A stretch of 64,000 bases of DNA from JAGVPT01 sp963827085 (GTDB lineage: Bacteria; Bacteroidota; Ignavibacteria; UBA10030; UBA8401), in assembly GCA_963827085.1 (NCBI GenBank), contig CAWGZY010000003.1, positions 496,001 through 560,000 on the forward strand, read 5' to 3'. A program made the position numbers and the translations under genes. Shown here piece after piece: positions 24,739 through 34,483 of the stretch; the first letter of the stretch is position 1, and each line of letters begins with the position of its first letter. Below the pieces are notes generated by a model. The model was not told the origin of the DNA. It saw only the letters and a program-made list of their open reading frames with translations, and ran no database searches.

Positions 24739-27700
24739 TCATACATTATGAGTCATTTCGTACTCCAACTCCGGGTCGATCTTCTGCTGTTCTATTTTCT
24801 TTTCCCGTTCCATCAATTCTTCGTGGTGAGCCTGGAGATAATCAAGCTCCTTCTTGCCGTACGAAAGGCGGGTGATGATAACGAAGAGTACCGGAACAAT
24901 TAATATCGCAAGAGTCGAGGCTGCCAGCATCCCGCCGAGAACGGTAAATCCAATCGTATTCCGTGCGACTGCGCCCGCCCCTGTTGCCAAGGCAAGCGGA
25001 AGAACACCTAGGATAAATGCCATGGAGGTCATAATAATGGGGCGTAAGCGCAGCTTGACGGCTTCCAATGTCGATTGAATAAGCTCCTCTCCTCGGTCAA
25101 CACGTATCTTCGCAAATTCCACTATCAGAATAGCATTCTTCGCGGAGAGTCCTATCAAGGTGATGAGTCCTATCTGCGCGTACACATTGTTAGTAAGCCG
25201 AGGCAAGCACATCAGCATTAGGATTGCACCAAACGCACTGATAGGAACCGGAAGCAATACGGTAAGAGGCACAGACCAACTTTCGTAGAGCGCAGCCAGG
25301 AAAAGAAAAACAAACGTGATGGAGAAAATGAAAATATAGATTGTGGCCGATCCCGCTTTTATTTCTTCATAGCTCAATCCTGAAAATTCATACGTATACC
25401 CGTGCGGTAAGGCCTTTTCTGCCGTTGCCCTTAGAGCGTCTATTCCTTCCCCCGTGCTGTATCCCGGCGGCGTGGAGCCATCCACTTCTGCAGATCGAAA
25501 AATATTGAAATGTGTTATCAGCGGCGGCGCTTCCGTCGCCTTGTAACTGACTAGTGTGCTGAAAGGCACCATCTCCCCCCGCTGGTTGCGCACGTAGTAT
25601 TTACTGAGGTCCGATATCAGTGCGCGATAGGTCGTATCTGCCTGTACCACAACATGGTACGTACGGTCGTACAGCGTAAAGTTATTCACAAACAAACTTC
25701 CCATGTACGCTTGCATCGTTGTAAAAACGTCGGCAATATTCACTCCCAGCTTTTCGCATTTTTCACGATCCAGCGTCAGGTCATAGCTGGGCGTATGTGC
25801 ACTGTAATAACTAAACGCGGTCGAGATTGCCGGGTTTTTATGTGCCTCTGCGACAAACTTCTTCACGACTCCTTCAAATGCATGCACATCATCGCTCGTG
25901 CTTCCCTGTTCGATCTGCATACTGAATCCGGCAGCCTGCCCTATGCCGCGGATCGGAGGAGGCGGAATGACGACAATATTGGCATTGTCAATGCCCGCGG
26001 CGGCAATGCGTTTTCTCAGCACATCCATGATGCCGGGTATTTGTTCCTCCGGTTTCGTCCGCTGCTCCCAAGGTTTGAGCATGCAAAAGATACTTCCGGC
26101 ATTAGATGTGGTACCGGAGTTCAATATGTTCAAACCGGAAATGGCCGAAAAGTGATTCACGCCTGGGGTAGAACCGACGATCTCCATGAGTTTCGTAATA
26201 ACTGCAACGGATTGAACGGTAGAAGTCCCCTCGGGCATTTGATACGTTACGTACAAACGGCCGTCGTCTTCAGCAGGAATAAAACCCGACGGCTTCTTCT
26301 TGAACAAAAAAACTGCACCGACACAAATGCACAAAAGCACGATAACAACATACCTTGACGCGTTGATCCCCCGCCGTACAGTATGAACATAATCAGTCGT
26401 CAGCGTTCCAAACCACCGATTGAAACGGCCGAAGAACATTTCACTCCATCGCGACTTGTTGCTTCCGTGCGGCTTCAAAAGAAGGCTGCACAGCGCGGGG
26501 GTCAGCGACAAGGCGATGAAGGCGGACAAGATGACCGAGATCGCAATGGTGATGGCGAACTGCTGATATAAACGTCCTACGATGCCCGGGATGAAGCCTA
26601 CCGGAACAAAGACCGCTGCCAGGATAAGCGCAATGGTCACAACCGGTGCCGATATATCCCTCATGGCCCGGTACGTAGCCTCTTTCGCGGACAAGTGATA
26701 CTCGTCGATATAATGCTGCACCGCTTCAACTACAATAATCGCATCGTCCACCACAATGCCGATAGCGAGAACGAAGCCGAACATGGTAAGCGTGTTGATC
26801 GTAAATCCGAGCGGGATGAAGAAACAGAAGGTGCCTAAAATCGACACAGGAATCGCAAGAATCGGGATAAGTGTGGACCGCAGGTTCTGAAGAAACAAAA
26901 AGACCACGATGGCGACAAGCCCCAGCGCCTTCAATAATGTCTCGATGACTTCTTGCATGGAGACTTTAATGATCGTAATGGACTCAAAAGGGACAGCATA
27001 ATCAACATCGGCGGGGAACGATTTTTTCAGCTGCTCCAGCGTCGCGTAAACATTATTTGCCGTTTCAAGGGCATTGCTTCCCGGCGTTTGGTAGATAAAC
27101 AGGATCGAAGCCCGTTTTCCGTCAACAAAAGAGTTGCTGGAAAATGTGAACTTTCCCAGTTCAACCCTTGCCACATCTTTGAGATGAACAAGCTCCCCCG
27201 TCGATGGAATATTTTTAACGATGATATTTTCAAAGTCCGGAACTTTACTCAAAGGACCGTTAACGAGAATCCCCAATTCAAACGTCTGCGTATTTTGTTG
27301 AGGGGGTGCCCCCGCCGAGCCGGCTGCAACCTGTACATTTTGCGTATTTAATGCGGAAATGATATCCTGCGGAGTCAGGCTATACGCCGCCATTTTCTCC
27401 GGATTCATCCAGACACGCATGCTAAAGTTATCCGTTCGCGTATAAACATCGCCGACACCCGGTACGCGCAGCATGGCATCTTCTATGTATACATTGGTGT
27501 AATTATCTAGGAACTTAATGTTGTGAGTTCCCTGCGGCGAGAAGACCGCTACCTGCATCAGCATGCTGGGATTGCGTGCCCGCACTGTCAGGCCAAGGCG
27601 GCTCACTACGGAAGGTAATAAGGGGGTAGCGATACCTACGCGGTTTTGAACATTTAATGCGGCGATATGGACGTTGGTGCCGACATTAAAAGTGACACTA

Positions 27701-27972
27701 ACATTCATAGAGCCTGTGTTGGTGTTGGTACTTTGCATGTACTCCATGCCCGGAGTACCATTGACCTGCTCTTCAATAGGAGTGGCCACCGTTTGTTCCA
27801 CCGTTTGAGCATCCGCGCCGGTATATTGTCCGCTTATCGAAACCGCAGGCGGCGTGATGTTCGGATATTGATCAACGGCCAGGTTCGCTATACAGATGAT
27901 GCCCGAGATCATCAATACGATAGAGATGACGATAGCGGTAACCGGTCGTTTGATAAATGTGTTAGCGATCAT
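24739..27972 (-). CDS. RND efflux pump, HAE1 (AcrB-like) family, second of a tandem pair
   Basis: A 1077-residue inner-membrane proton-driven efflux pump. The standard RND plan is present: N-terminal membrane helix (FIKRPVTAIVISIVLMISG), porter domains, a helix block with the proton-relay pair D409-D410 (LAIGIVVDDAIIVVEAVQHY), and the late Lys in LIGLSAKNAILIVEFAK. Its ATG overlaps the TGA of the upstream pump by four bases (ATGA), so it is translationally coupled. The two pumps are collinear, with the DD pair at the same residue number, and very alike by eye, so they arose by tandem duplication. It ends the operon; a spacer separates it from the tRNA repeats. Confidence 0.95.
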   Translation of the reverse strand: MIANTFIKRPVTAIVISIVLMISGIICIANLAVDQYPNITPPAVSISGQYTGADAQTVEQTVATPIEEQVNGTPGMEYMQSTNTNTGSMNVSVTFNVGTNVHIAALNVQNRVGIATPLLPSVVSRLGLTVRARNPSMLMQVAVFSPQGTHNIKFLDNYTNVYIEDAMLRVPGVGDVYTRTDNFSMRVWMNPEKMAAYSLTPQDIISALNTQNVQVAAGSAGAPPQQNTQTFELGILVNGPLSKVPDFENIIVKNIPSTGELVHLKDVARVELGKFTFSSNSFVDGKRASILFIYQTPGSNALETANNVYATLEQLKKSFPADVDYAVPFESITIIKVSMQEVIETLLKALGLVAIVVFLFLQNLRSTLIPILAIPVSILGTFCFFIPLGFTINTLTMFGFVLAIGIVVDDAIIVVEAVQHYIDEYHLSAKEATYRAMRDISAPVVTIALILAAVFVPVGFIPGIVGRLYQQFAITIAISVILSAFIALSLTPALCSLLLKPHGSNKSRWSEMFFGRFNRWFGTLTTDYVHTVRRGINASRYVVIVLLCICVGAVFLFKKKPSGFIPAEDDGRLYVTYQMPEGTSTVQSVAVITKLMEIVGSTPGVNHFSAISGLNILNSGTTSNAGSIFCMLKPWEQRTKPEEQIPGIMDVLRKRIAAAGIDNANIVVIPPPPIRGIGQAAGFSMQIEQGSTSDDVHAFEGVVKKFVAEAHKNPAISTAFSYYSAHTPSYDLTLDREKCEKLGVNIADVFTTMQAYMGSLFVNNFTLYDRTYHVVVQADTTYRALISDLSKYYVRNQRGEMVPFSTLVSYKATEAPPLITHFNIFRSAEVDGSTPPGYSTGEGIDALRATAEKALPHGYTYEFSGLSYEEIKAGSATIYIFIFSITFVFLFLAALYESWSVPLTVLLPVPISAFGAILMLMCLPRLTNNVYAQIGLITLIGLSAKNAILIVEFAKIRVDRGEELIQSTLEAVKLRLRPIIMTSMAFILGVLPLALATGAGAVARNTIGFTVLGGMLAASTLAILIVPVLFVIITRLSYGKKELDYLQAHHEELMEREKKIEQQKIDPELEYEMTHNV

Positions 27973-30900
27973 TCCTGGTCAAGATTGTAGATCTCACGGG
28001 ATCGGTGCAGATCGTATTCTAATTCCGGGTCAATGTTTTGTTGTTCAACTCTTTTCGCTTTTTCCATTAACTCTTCATGTCGAGCCTGGAGATACTCAAG
28101 CTTTTCCTTCCCATACGACAAACGTGTGATGAGAACGAAGAGTACCGGGACAATGAAAATAGCAAGAGTAGTAGCTGCCAGCATGCCGCCGAGAACAGTA
28201 TACCCGATTGTTCTGCGCGCTATCGCTCCAGCCCCTGTTGCAAAGACAAGAGGCATGACGCCGAGGATAAATGCCATGGAGGTCATCACGATAGGACGCA
28301 AACGGAGCCGTACCGCTTCCATGGTAGATTGGATAAGCTCTTCACCCCGGTCGACACGCACCTTTGCAAATTCCACAATGAGGATCGCGTTCTTGGCGGC
28401 AAGCCCGATGAGCGTAATGAGCCCTATTTGCGCATAGACATTGTTCGAAATACTTGGCAGAGATGTAAGCATTAGGATTGCCCCAAAAGCGCCGATCGGT
28501 ACGGCCAGCAATACTGAGAACGGAACCGACCAGCTTTCATACAAGGCTGCGAGAAAAAGAAAAACGAAAGTGATCGAGAAGACGAAGATATAGATCGTCG
28601 TCGAGCCTTCCTTGATTTCCTCGTAGCTCAACCCCGAATACTCATAATCGTACCCCTCCGGCAGCACTTTCTGCGCAACATCTTTCAAAGCATTCAGAGT
28701 TTCGGTACTGCTGTACCCGGGAGCAGACGCTCCATCAATTTCGGCGGACCGAAAAATATTAAAATGCGATATCAGCGGTGCAGCTTCAGTCGGCTGGTAA
28801 CTAATCAGTGTGCCGAGAGGCACCATTGCCCCTGCCTGGTTACGCACGTAATACTTGTCGACGTCCGACACCGACGCCCGGGACATGGTGTCCGCCTGTA
28901 TCACTACGTGAAAGGTACGGTTGTACGTCGTGAAATCGTTGACATAGATGCTCCCCATATACGCCTGGATGGTTGTGAAGACATCAGCAACATTAACGCC
29001 CAGCTTTTCACATTTTTCCCGATCGACAGTAAGATTGTAATTGGGAGTGTGGGCAGAATAAAAACTGTATGCCCCAGAGATCGCCGGATTTTTATTTGCC
29101 TCAGCGATAAATCTATTGACTACCTTTTCAAACGCGTGAATGTCATCATTGGTATTGCGCTGCTCTATCTGGAAGCTGAAACCGACCACCGATCCGACGC
29201 CCGGAATTGGCGAAGGCTGAATGACCTGAACATTTGCGTTGGTAAGGCCGGCATCGCTGATGCGCTGCTGCATGACACGGATGATGCCCGGCACTTGCTG
29301 GCGTGATTCGGAACGCTCATCCCATGGCTTGAGCTGGCAATAAATAGTACCGCAATTTGAATTGGTTGCATTGGTCACAACATTCAGACCGGACAACGCC
29401 GCGTAGTGCGCGACACCCGGAGTAGACGCGATGACCGACATCAGCTTCGTCATCACCGCAACGGATTGGGCAGTAGAAGATGCGGGGGGTAATTGAAACG
29501 TTATGTAGAGATTTCCATCGTCTTCGGAAGGTATGAACCCTGTCGACTTGTTCTGAAACAGAAATATCGCACCAACGCAAACAGAGACAAGCAGGATGAT
29601 AACATACCTTGACGCCTTGATGCTGCGCTTAACGCCGTCGGAGTATTTATCCGTCAGTTTCTCAAACCAATTATTGAAACCGGCAAAAAACCGGCCCACT
29701 CCTCGCGGCACGGCGTCTTTCTGCGACGGTTTGAGAAGAAGACTGCAAAGAGCCGGCGTTAAGGATAAAGCAATAAAAGCAGAAAGCATGACCGAGATCG
29801 CAATAGTGATCGCGAACTGCTGATACAAACGTCCAACAATACCGGGTATGAAACCAACAGGAACAAATACGGCCGCAAGGATTAAGGCAATCGCTACAAC
29901 GGGTGCCGATATATCCTTCATCGCCTGATAGGTTGCCTCTTTCGCCGATAGATTGTGCTCGTCCATATAATGCTGCACCGCTTCTACGACAATAATAGCA
30001 TCGTCCACAACAATGCCGATGGCCAGCACAAAGCCGAACATGGTGAGCGTGTTGATCGTAAACCCAAGAGGGATGAAAAAACAGAAAGTGCCTAAGATCG
30101 AAACGGGAATGGCAAGGACGGGGATGAGCGTGGTGCGCACGTTCTGAAGGAACAAATAGACAACAAGGGCGACAAGTCCCAGTGCTAAAAGCAGGGTGAC
30201 AACAACTTCACTCATGGAAACCCTGACGACAGTCACCGATTCAAAAGGAACTCTGTAGTCAACGTCCGTAGGAAAAGATTTTTTCAATTGGGCGAGTACT
30301 TTATAGACGCCGTTTGCCGTTTCAAGAGCATTGCTCCCCGGTGCCTGGTAAATAAGGAGACAAGAAGCTCGATTCCCATCGACAAATGAGTTGCTCGAAA
30401 AAGTGAACTTGCCCAGCTCGACTCTGGCCACGTCTTTGAGATATACCAGTTCACCGGTGGACGGGCTGGTTTTAACGATGACATTTTCAAAATCCGAAAC
30501 CTTGCTCAAACGTCCGTTGACGAGAATACCTAATTCAAATGTCTGCGTCTTTTGCTGCGGCGGTACGCCTGCCGAACCTGCCGCTACCTGTACATTTTGG
30601 GCATTTAACGCGGAGATGACATCCGTAGGAGTCAAACTATAGCTCGCCATTTTCTCAGGATCCATCCAGATTCGCATGCTGAAATCATCGGTATATCTGC
30701 TGATGCTGCCCACCCCTGGCACACGAAGCAGTGCATCCTGCACAAAAATGTTCGTATAATTATCAAGGAACGTGATGTCATGCGTCCCTTGCGGCGCATA
30801 GACGGCCACCATCATGAGCAGGCTGGGATTTAACGCACGCACAGTGAGGCCAAGACGGCTCACCGCGGCTGGTAATAATGGAGTGGCAATGCTGACGCGG

Positions 30901-31229
30901 TTTTGAACATCCAGCGTAGCAATATCAATGTCGGTTCCGATGCCAAATGTGACGTTCATCGACATCAAACCGTTGTTCGTATTATTGCTTTGCATGTACT
31001 CCATGCCCGGAGTACCGTTGACCTGTTGTTCAATCGGAGTGGCTACGGTTTGTTCAACGGTCAGCGCATCGGCCCCCGTAAATTGACCGTTGACCTGTAC
31101 AACCGGTGGCGTGATTTGAGGATATTGCTCTACCGGCGAGTTAAAGATACAGATGATACCTGTGATCACTAATATGATCGAGATGACAATAGCAGTGACA
31201 GGCCTCTTGATAAAGGTATTAGCGATCAT
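27969..31229 (-). CDS. RND efflux pump, HAE1 (AcrB-like) family, first of a tandem pair
   Basis: A 1086-residue inner-membrane pump, closely similar to the following gene. The proton-relay pair D409-D410 (LAIGIVVDDAIIVVEAVQHY) and the late Lys (LIGLAAKNAILIVEFAK) are intact, so it should be active. It has a slightly longer C-terminal tail (YDLHRSREIYNLDQE). Only one fusion protein and one outer-membrane factor are encoded with the two pumps. They could therefore form mixed trimers, as E. coli MdtB and MdtC do, or share partners as separate homotrimers. Unlike MdtBC, both look like HAE1 pumps. A 148-bp spacer containing a hairpin separates it from the fusion-protein gene. Confidence 0.95.
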   Translation of the reverse strand: MIANTFIKRPVTAIVISIILVITGIICIFNSPVEQYPQITPPVVQVNGQFTGADALTVEQTVATPIEQQVNGTPGMEYMQSNNTNNGLMSMNVTFGIGTDIDIATLDVQNRVSIATPLLPAAVSRLGLTVRALNPSLLMMVAVYAPQGTHDITFLDNYTNIFVQDALLRVPGVGSISRYTDDFSMRIWMDPEKMASYSLTPTDVISALNAQNVQVAAGSAGVPPQQKTQTFELGILVNGRLSKVSDFENVIVKTSPSTGELVYLKDVARVELGKFTFSSNSFVDGNRASCLLIYQAPGSNALETANGVYKVLAQLKKSFPTDVDYRVPFESVTVVRVSMSEVVVTLLLALGLVALVVYLFLQNVRTTLIPVLAIPVSILGTFCFFIPLGFTINTLTMFGFVLAIGIVVDDAIIVVEAVQHYMDEHNLSAKEATYQAMKDISAPVVAIALILAAVFVPVGFIPGIVGRLYQQFAITIAISVMLSAFIALSLTPALCSLLLKPSQKDAVPRGVGRFFAGFNNWFEKLTDKYSDGVKRSIKASRYVIILLVSVCVGAIFLFQNKSTGFIPSEDDGNLYITFQLPPASSTAQSVAVMTKLMSVIASTPGVAHYAALSGLNVVTNATNSNCGTIYCQLKPWDERSESRQQVPGIIRVMQQRISDAGLTNANVQVIQPSPIPGVGSVVGFSFQIEQRNTNDDIHAFEKVVNRFIAEANKNPAISGAYSFYSAHTPNYNLTVDREKCEKLGVNVADVFTTIQAYMGSIYVNDFTTYNRTFHVVIQADTMSRASVSDVDKYYVRNQAGAMVPLGTLISYQPTEAAPLISHFNIFRSAEIDGASAPGYSSTETLNALKDVAQKVLPEGYDYEYSGLSYEEIKEGSTTIYIFVFSITFVFLFLAALYESWSVPFSVLLAVPIGAFGAILMLTSLPSISNNVYAQIGLITLIGLAAKNAILIVEFAKVRVDRGEELIQSTMEAVRLRLRPIVMTSMAFILGVMPLVFATGAGAIARRTIGYTVLGGMLAATTLAIFIVPVLFVLITRLSYGKEKLEYLQARHEELMEKAKRVEQQNIDPELEYDLHRSREIYNLDQE

Positions 31230-31337
31230 AGTTTATTCTTGCTCACTGATGTTACGCTGGATTAAAAAACCTTGGCATGAAACCACCAAAACATTAATCT
31301 TTCATGCCTTTGCGACGATGTGGCGGCATCATGCGTT

Positions 31338-31374
31338 CTTGCGTAACAAAGAATTTCTTTGCAAAGCACGCAAG
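31338..31374. other. Hairpin in the spacer between fusion protein and RND pump
   Basis: CTTGCGT (31338-31344) pairs with ACGCAAG (31368-31374), enclosing a near-palindrome CAAAGAATTTCTTTG. It may act as an mRNA-stability or attenuation element inside the efflux operon. The TTGCGTGCTTTGC wording recalls the CACGAAG-type repeats. Confidence 0.4.
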
Positions 31375-31377
31375 ATT

Positions 31378-32574
31378 CTATTGCGAATTCTGTCTGCTTC
31401 CGTTTCCTTTTCCCGTTTGGGCCGAAGACGCTATGAGTGAGCCATTATGCAACGATTGTATTCCATCGGCGACAATGTTGTCCCCCTCCTTGATTCCGTC
31501 TTTTATGATTACATCGGACCCAAGGACTGACCCAAGCTGTACTTTCTTTTGAAATGCAAATAGACGGGGATCTCCTTTCGACGCGGGGGAATCTCCAGCC
31601 TTGTCGCCGGTACTCATCATGCTATCTTTCGCCACATAGACAAAATATTCGCCCATTTCTTCCACCACAGCCTTATTCGGTATAACCAATTGGGGGATTG
31701 AATCTTGATTATGTACCCGCACGACACAACTCATGCCTACGCGCAAATAGGATTGCGGATTGGGAAAGAGCAGTCTGACTCTGATGGAGCCCGTTTGAGG
31801 GTTCACTGCACGGTCAATAACAGAAAGTGTTCCAGTAAAGGAATAGAGAGAGTTGTTCGGTAATATAAGAGTGAACAGGGAATCAACCGACTGATGCCCG
31901 GTATTTTGAAGAGTATTAAAATACGACAATTGTTTTTCGTTGATCAAAAAATCAACTGCCATCGGGTCATCGGTAGAGATAGTGATAAGTACCGTCTGGC
32001 CGACCGTTACCAAATCTCCGAGCTTCACCTGACTGAATCCTATCGTTCCATCAAATGGAGCGATGATAACCGAATACGCTAAATTCGTTTTGGCAATTTT
32101 CAACGCTTCTAATGCCGATTGGTATGCATTTTGCGAATTCTCCAATGCAATCATCGCGTGGTCATACACCTGTTTCGCAACGGCTTTGTTCTTATTCAGA
32201 TATTGATAGCGGTCGGCATCCTGCCGTGCCTGTTTTAAATTCCCCTCTGCTACTTTAACATTTGCGGCAGCCGTATTGTAGTTATCTTCGTAGATACGTC
32301 TGTCGATATCGTACAACTTCTGCCCTTTCGTTACATGGCTCCCCTCTTTAAAAAAAATCCCGGTAATGTAACCCTGTACTTCGGGGAGCAGGTTTACCTG
32401 GTTCAACGCAACCGTTGTAGCAGTGTATCTATCATAATAAGTAACCGCTACAGCTTTCACGGTAAACAGGTTCACCGGTACTGGCGGTGGAAGCGGCGGC
32501 GGCGGTTGTTTGCATGAGCAAAGAACGAGGCAACCGATGAATGCTATGCTGAAGAATGCTCTATTCATAATCAT
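31378..32574 (-). CDS. Efflux membrane-fusion lipoprotein (AcrA/HlyD family)
   Basis: A 398-residue periplasmic adaptor linking the RND pumps to the outer-membrane channel. A lipobox (LCSC, Cys21) follows the signal MIMNRAFFSIAFIGCLVL, then a proline-rich PPPPLPPPVPV stretch. The lipoyl halves read PEVQGYITGIFFKEGSHVTK and VIIAPFDGTIGFSQVKLGDL, with a helical hairpin between (AEGNLKQARQDADRYQYLNK ...). A beta-barrel and proximal domain follow. It starts 21 bp after the outer-membrane factor stop, in the same direction, so the order is channel, adaptor, pump, pump. Confidence 0.93.
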   Translation of the reverse strand: MIMNRAFFSIAFIGCLVLCSCKQPPPPLPPPVPVNLFTVKAVAVTYYDRYTATTVALNQVNLLPEVQGYITGIFFKEGSHVTKGQKLYDIDRRIYEDNYNTAAANVKVAEGNLKQARQDADRYQYLNKNKAVAKQVYDHAMIALENSQNAYQSALEALKIAKTNLAYSVIIAPFDGTIGFSQVKLGDLVTVGQTVLITISTDDPMAVDFLINEKQLSYFNTLQNTGHQSVDSLFTLILPNNSLYSFTGTLSVIDRAVNPQTGSIRVRLLFPNPQSYLRVGMSCVVRVHNQDSIPQLVIPNKAVVEEMGEYFVYVAKDSMMSTGDKAGDSPASKGDPRLFAFQKKVQLGSVLGSDVIIKDGIKEGDNIVADGIQSLHNGSLIASSAQTGKGNGSRQNSQ

Positions 32575-32595
32575 AATACTGTCCGTTGAAATGCA

Positions 32596-33942
32596 TTAGT
32601 AATGAGAGGGGATTTCACCCATCGCTTTTTCCAAATCTATTTTGCTCGACAGGAGCTGGAAGAGGGCGTCGATATATCCTATTTCCGCGGTTATCAGGTT
32701 TGATTCAGCCACAAGGAGATTCAGATAAGCGACCACTCCCTGATTATACTGAAGCGAGACAACGCGGTACACATTTTGTGCCCGCGATTTATTATCGTCC
32801 AGCAAGCGCAAGTTATACAGATTGCTTTTGTAGTTGGCCAACGCGGAACTATACTCCGTGTAAATTTCAGATTTCAAATTCATTTCAGCCCAGTTCACAT
32901 TCTGTTCCTCAAGTTCCGACCTTTGCAGGTTTTCAACACGTGCAAAGCCCGTGAATATGGGGAAATTGATGGACACTCCAAAATAGGAATAAGGGTATGC
33001 AGTTCTAAATAAATTTGATGATACGGGACTTTCGTATTCATAATAATAATCGTAAAAAACGGAGACGGTCGGAAGAAATGAAAGTTTGTCATACAGGGTT
33101 TGTTGATGCTGCAATTCTTTTACCGTTTGAAGCTGTTGATACTCTATCCGGTTCTCATACTGTAATTGCTTCGTGGTGTCGGAATAAATCTCCTTCATCA
33201 TTTGCGCCGTATCGAACGTCACGTTAAAGTTCTTTTCCGGCGGGTACCCCATCAGTTGTTTCAAGACGGCATATTCCGGCGCGACATTTTCAATTTGCTG
33301 CTTCAGTTCTGCTTTCGAATTATTCAGCGTGATCACTGCTTGTTGATAATCCGTTTCATCGACGATCCCTCCCACATACTGGTTGTGTGTATCCATAATA
33401 TTTCTGCCGAGGCGTGCGGTATCTTCTTTTAAAATATTGATCTGCTCAAGTGTAAGAAGGAGATTATAGAATGATTTACTGACAGACGATACGATGGATA
33501 TTTTCACACTGTCCGTGATCTGCTCGGCTTGCTTCGTGAGAAGCGGTGCGCTCGTCGCCGCATAAAAAAGCTGCGGTTCGAATATCGTTTGCGAAGCGGT
33601 TAATTGAGGAATGGCTGTGTTGGCTACACCGGTGGGTGTTACAATCGGCGCCCCTCCCGGCACAGGATTAGGGGAAACCGTCCTGGGTAATTGAGTGTAA
33701 TGGACCATGTTGCCGGTAAGATTCAATTGGGGAAACCAGCCGGACAGATTAATGGCATTGGTCGCTTTGGCAATAGCCGTATTCACAAGGGATTGATTCA
33801 GACCGGGCTGGTATTGCAAGGCATAACGAATGCACTGGTCGAGCGTAAAAAATTTCGTTGAATCGGATCTGTAATTATTTTGAGAATAGACACAAATCGG
33901 TAATTGTACAGCGATGGCAATGAAGAGAAGCAATCGTATCAT
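32596..33942 (-). CDS. TolC-like outer-membrane efflux factor
   Basis: Outer-membrane channel of the tripartite efflux system. I start at ATG 33942, which gives a clean signal peptide (MIRLLLFIAIAVQLPICVYS) and 448 residues; the longer frame start at 34083 adds a basic, non-signal leader. Two OEP domains are seen: FTLDQCIRYALQYQPGLNQS followed by a long helical hairpin, and a repeat with YPYSYFGVSINFPIFTGFAR ... SLQYNQGVVAYLNLLVAESN. First gene of the operon; its promoter should be in 33943-34480. Confidence 0.92.
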   Translation of the reverse strand: MIRLLLFIAIAVQLPICVYSQNNYRSDSTKFFTLDQCIRYALQYQPGLNQSLVNTAIAKATNAINLSGWFPQLNLTGNMVHYTQLPRTVSPNPVPGGAPIVTPTGVANTAIPQLTASQTIFEPQLFYAATSAPLLTKQAEQITDSVKISIVSSVSKSFYNLLLTLEQINILKEDTARLGRNIMDTHNQYVGGIVDETDYQQAVITLNNSKAELKQQIENVAPEYAVLKQLMGYPPEKNFNVTFDTAQMMKEIYSDTTKQLQYENRIEYQQLQTVKELQHQQTLYDKLSFLPTVSVFYDYYYEYESPVSSNLFRTAYPYSYFGVSINFPIFTGFARVENLQRSELEEQNVNWAEMNLKSEIYTEYSSALANYKSNLYNLRLLDDNKSRAQNVYRVVSLQYNQGVVAYLNLLVAESNLITAEIGYIDALFQLLSSKIDLEKAMGEIPSHY

Positions 33943-34265
33943 TTTATTCTTTGTTTCAACCGCATTTATTGCTGAAAGATGATTTGCTGCTCTGCGATGT
34001 CTTTTACTACAACTTGGCGGGAGACAATTGTTTATTCCACTTTGTGATTTCACAAGGTACATTTTCTTTCGTTTGTTATACATTGTAAGACTACTTTAGA
34101 CAAAAGATGTTAAGCAATGGTTTAAGCGTTTAGGTGTGATCAACCAGACAAATTTCGTTTCCACAGTGCACAACAATCGACCTTTCAAAAACACTTTTCA
34201 CCTTCAACACTCTTTATCTCGAGAGCCATGAAATTGATGACTGATACCGTCGAGGCGTAATCTCC

Positions 34266-34283
34266 CTGCTTAGATCTAAGCAG
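34266..34283. promoter_or_regulatory. Perfect 18-bp palindrome, candidate operator
   Basis: CTGCTTAGATCTAAGCAG is its own reverse complement. It lies 324 bp from the efflux start and 200 bp from the glycosidase start, so it could serve either, or neither. Confidence 0.4.
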
Positions 34284-34412
34284 CGCAAGCCACAAACCCA
34301 CGTTTTCTGAAAGCAAATGCGGGTTTTACTTTTTTTCTACCCTAGAAGAGAGAATGCAATAAAAAAAATGACTCGGCTTCTGATTTCTCTTCTTTGATTA
34401 GCTCCAATATAG

Positions 34413-34420
34413 TATATTTG
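34413..34420 (+). promoter_or_regulatory. Candidate -7 element for the GH2 gene
   Basis: TATATTTG fits TAnnTTTG and lies 63 bp before the ATG. TTTG at 34393-34396 is only 16 bases upstream of it, one less than the usual minimum. Confidence 0.4.
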
Positions 34421-34483
34421 CAGTGAATTTTCGACACCAATCTCGATGGATAGCTTTGCACTCATCAATAAGGAAACCCGCCT

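Larger units (their letters stand above)
33943..34483. promoter_or_regulatory. 541-bp divergent regulatory region between the efflux operon and the GH2 gene
   Basis: No credible gene. It holds a perfect 18-bp palindrome (34266-34283), an imperfect GC-richer hairpin ending in T-runs near 34297-34336, and a TATATTTG element (34413-34420) in front of the glycosidase gene. No TAnnTTTG element is evident for the efflux side. Confidence 0.5.

Noticed and set aside
25654..26358. 234-codon frame on the plus strand
   Set aside because: Antisense to the RND pump; no ribosome site or family motifs.
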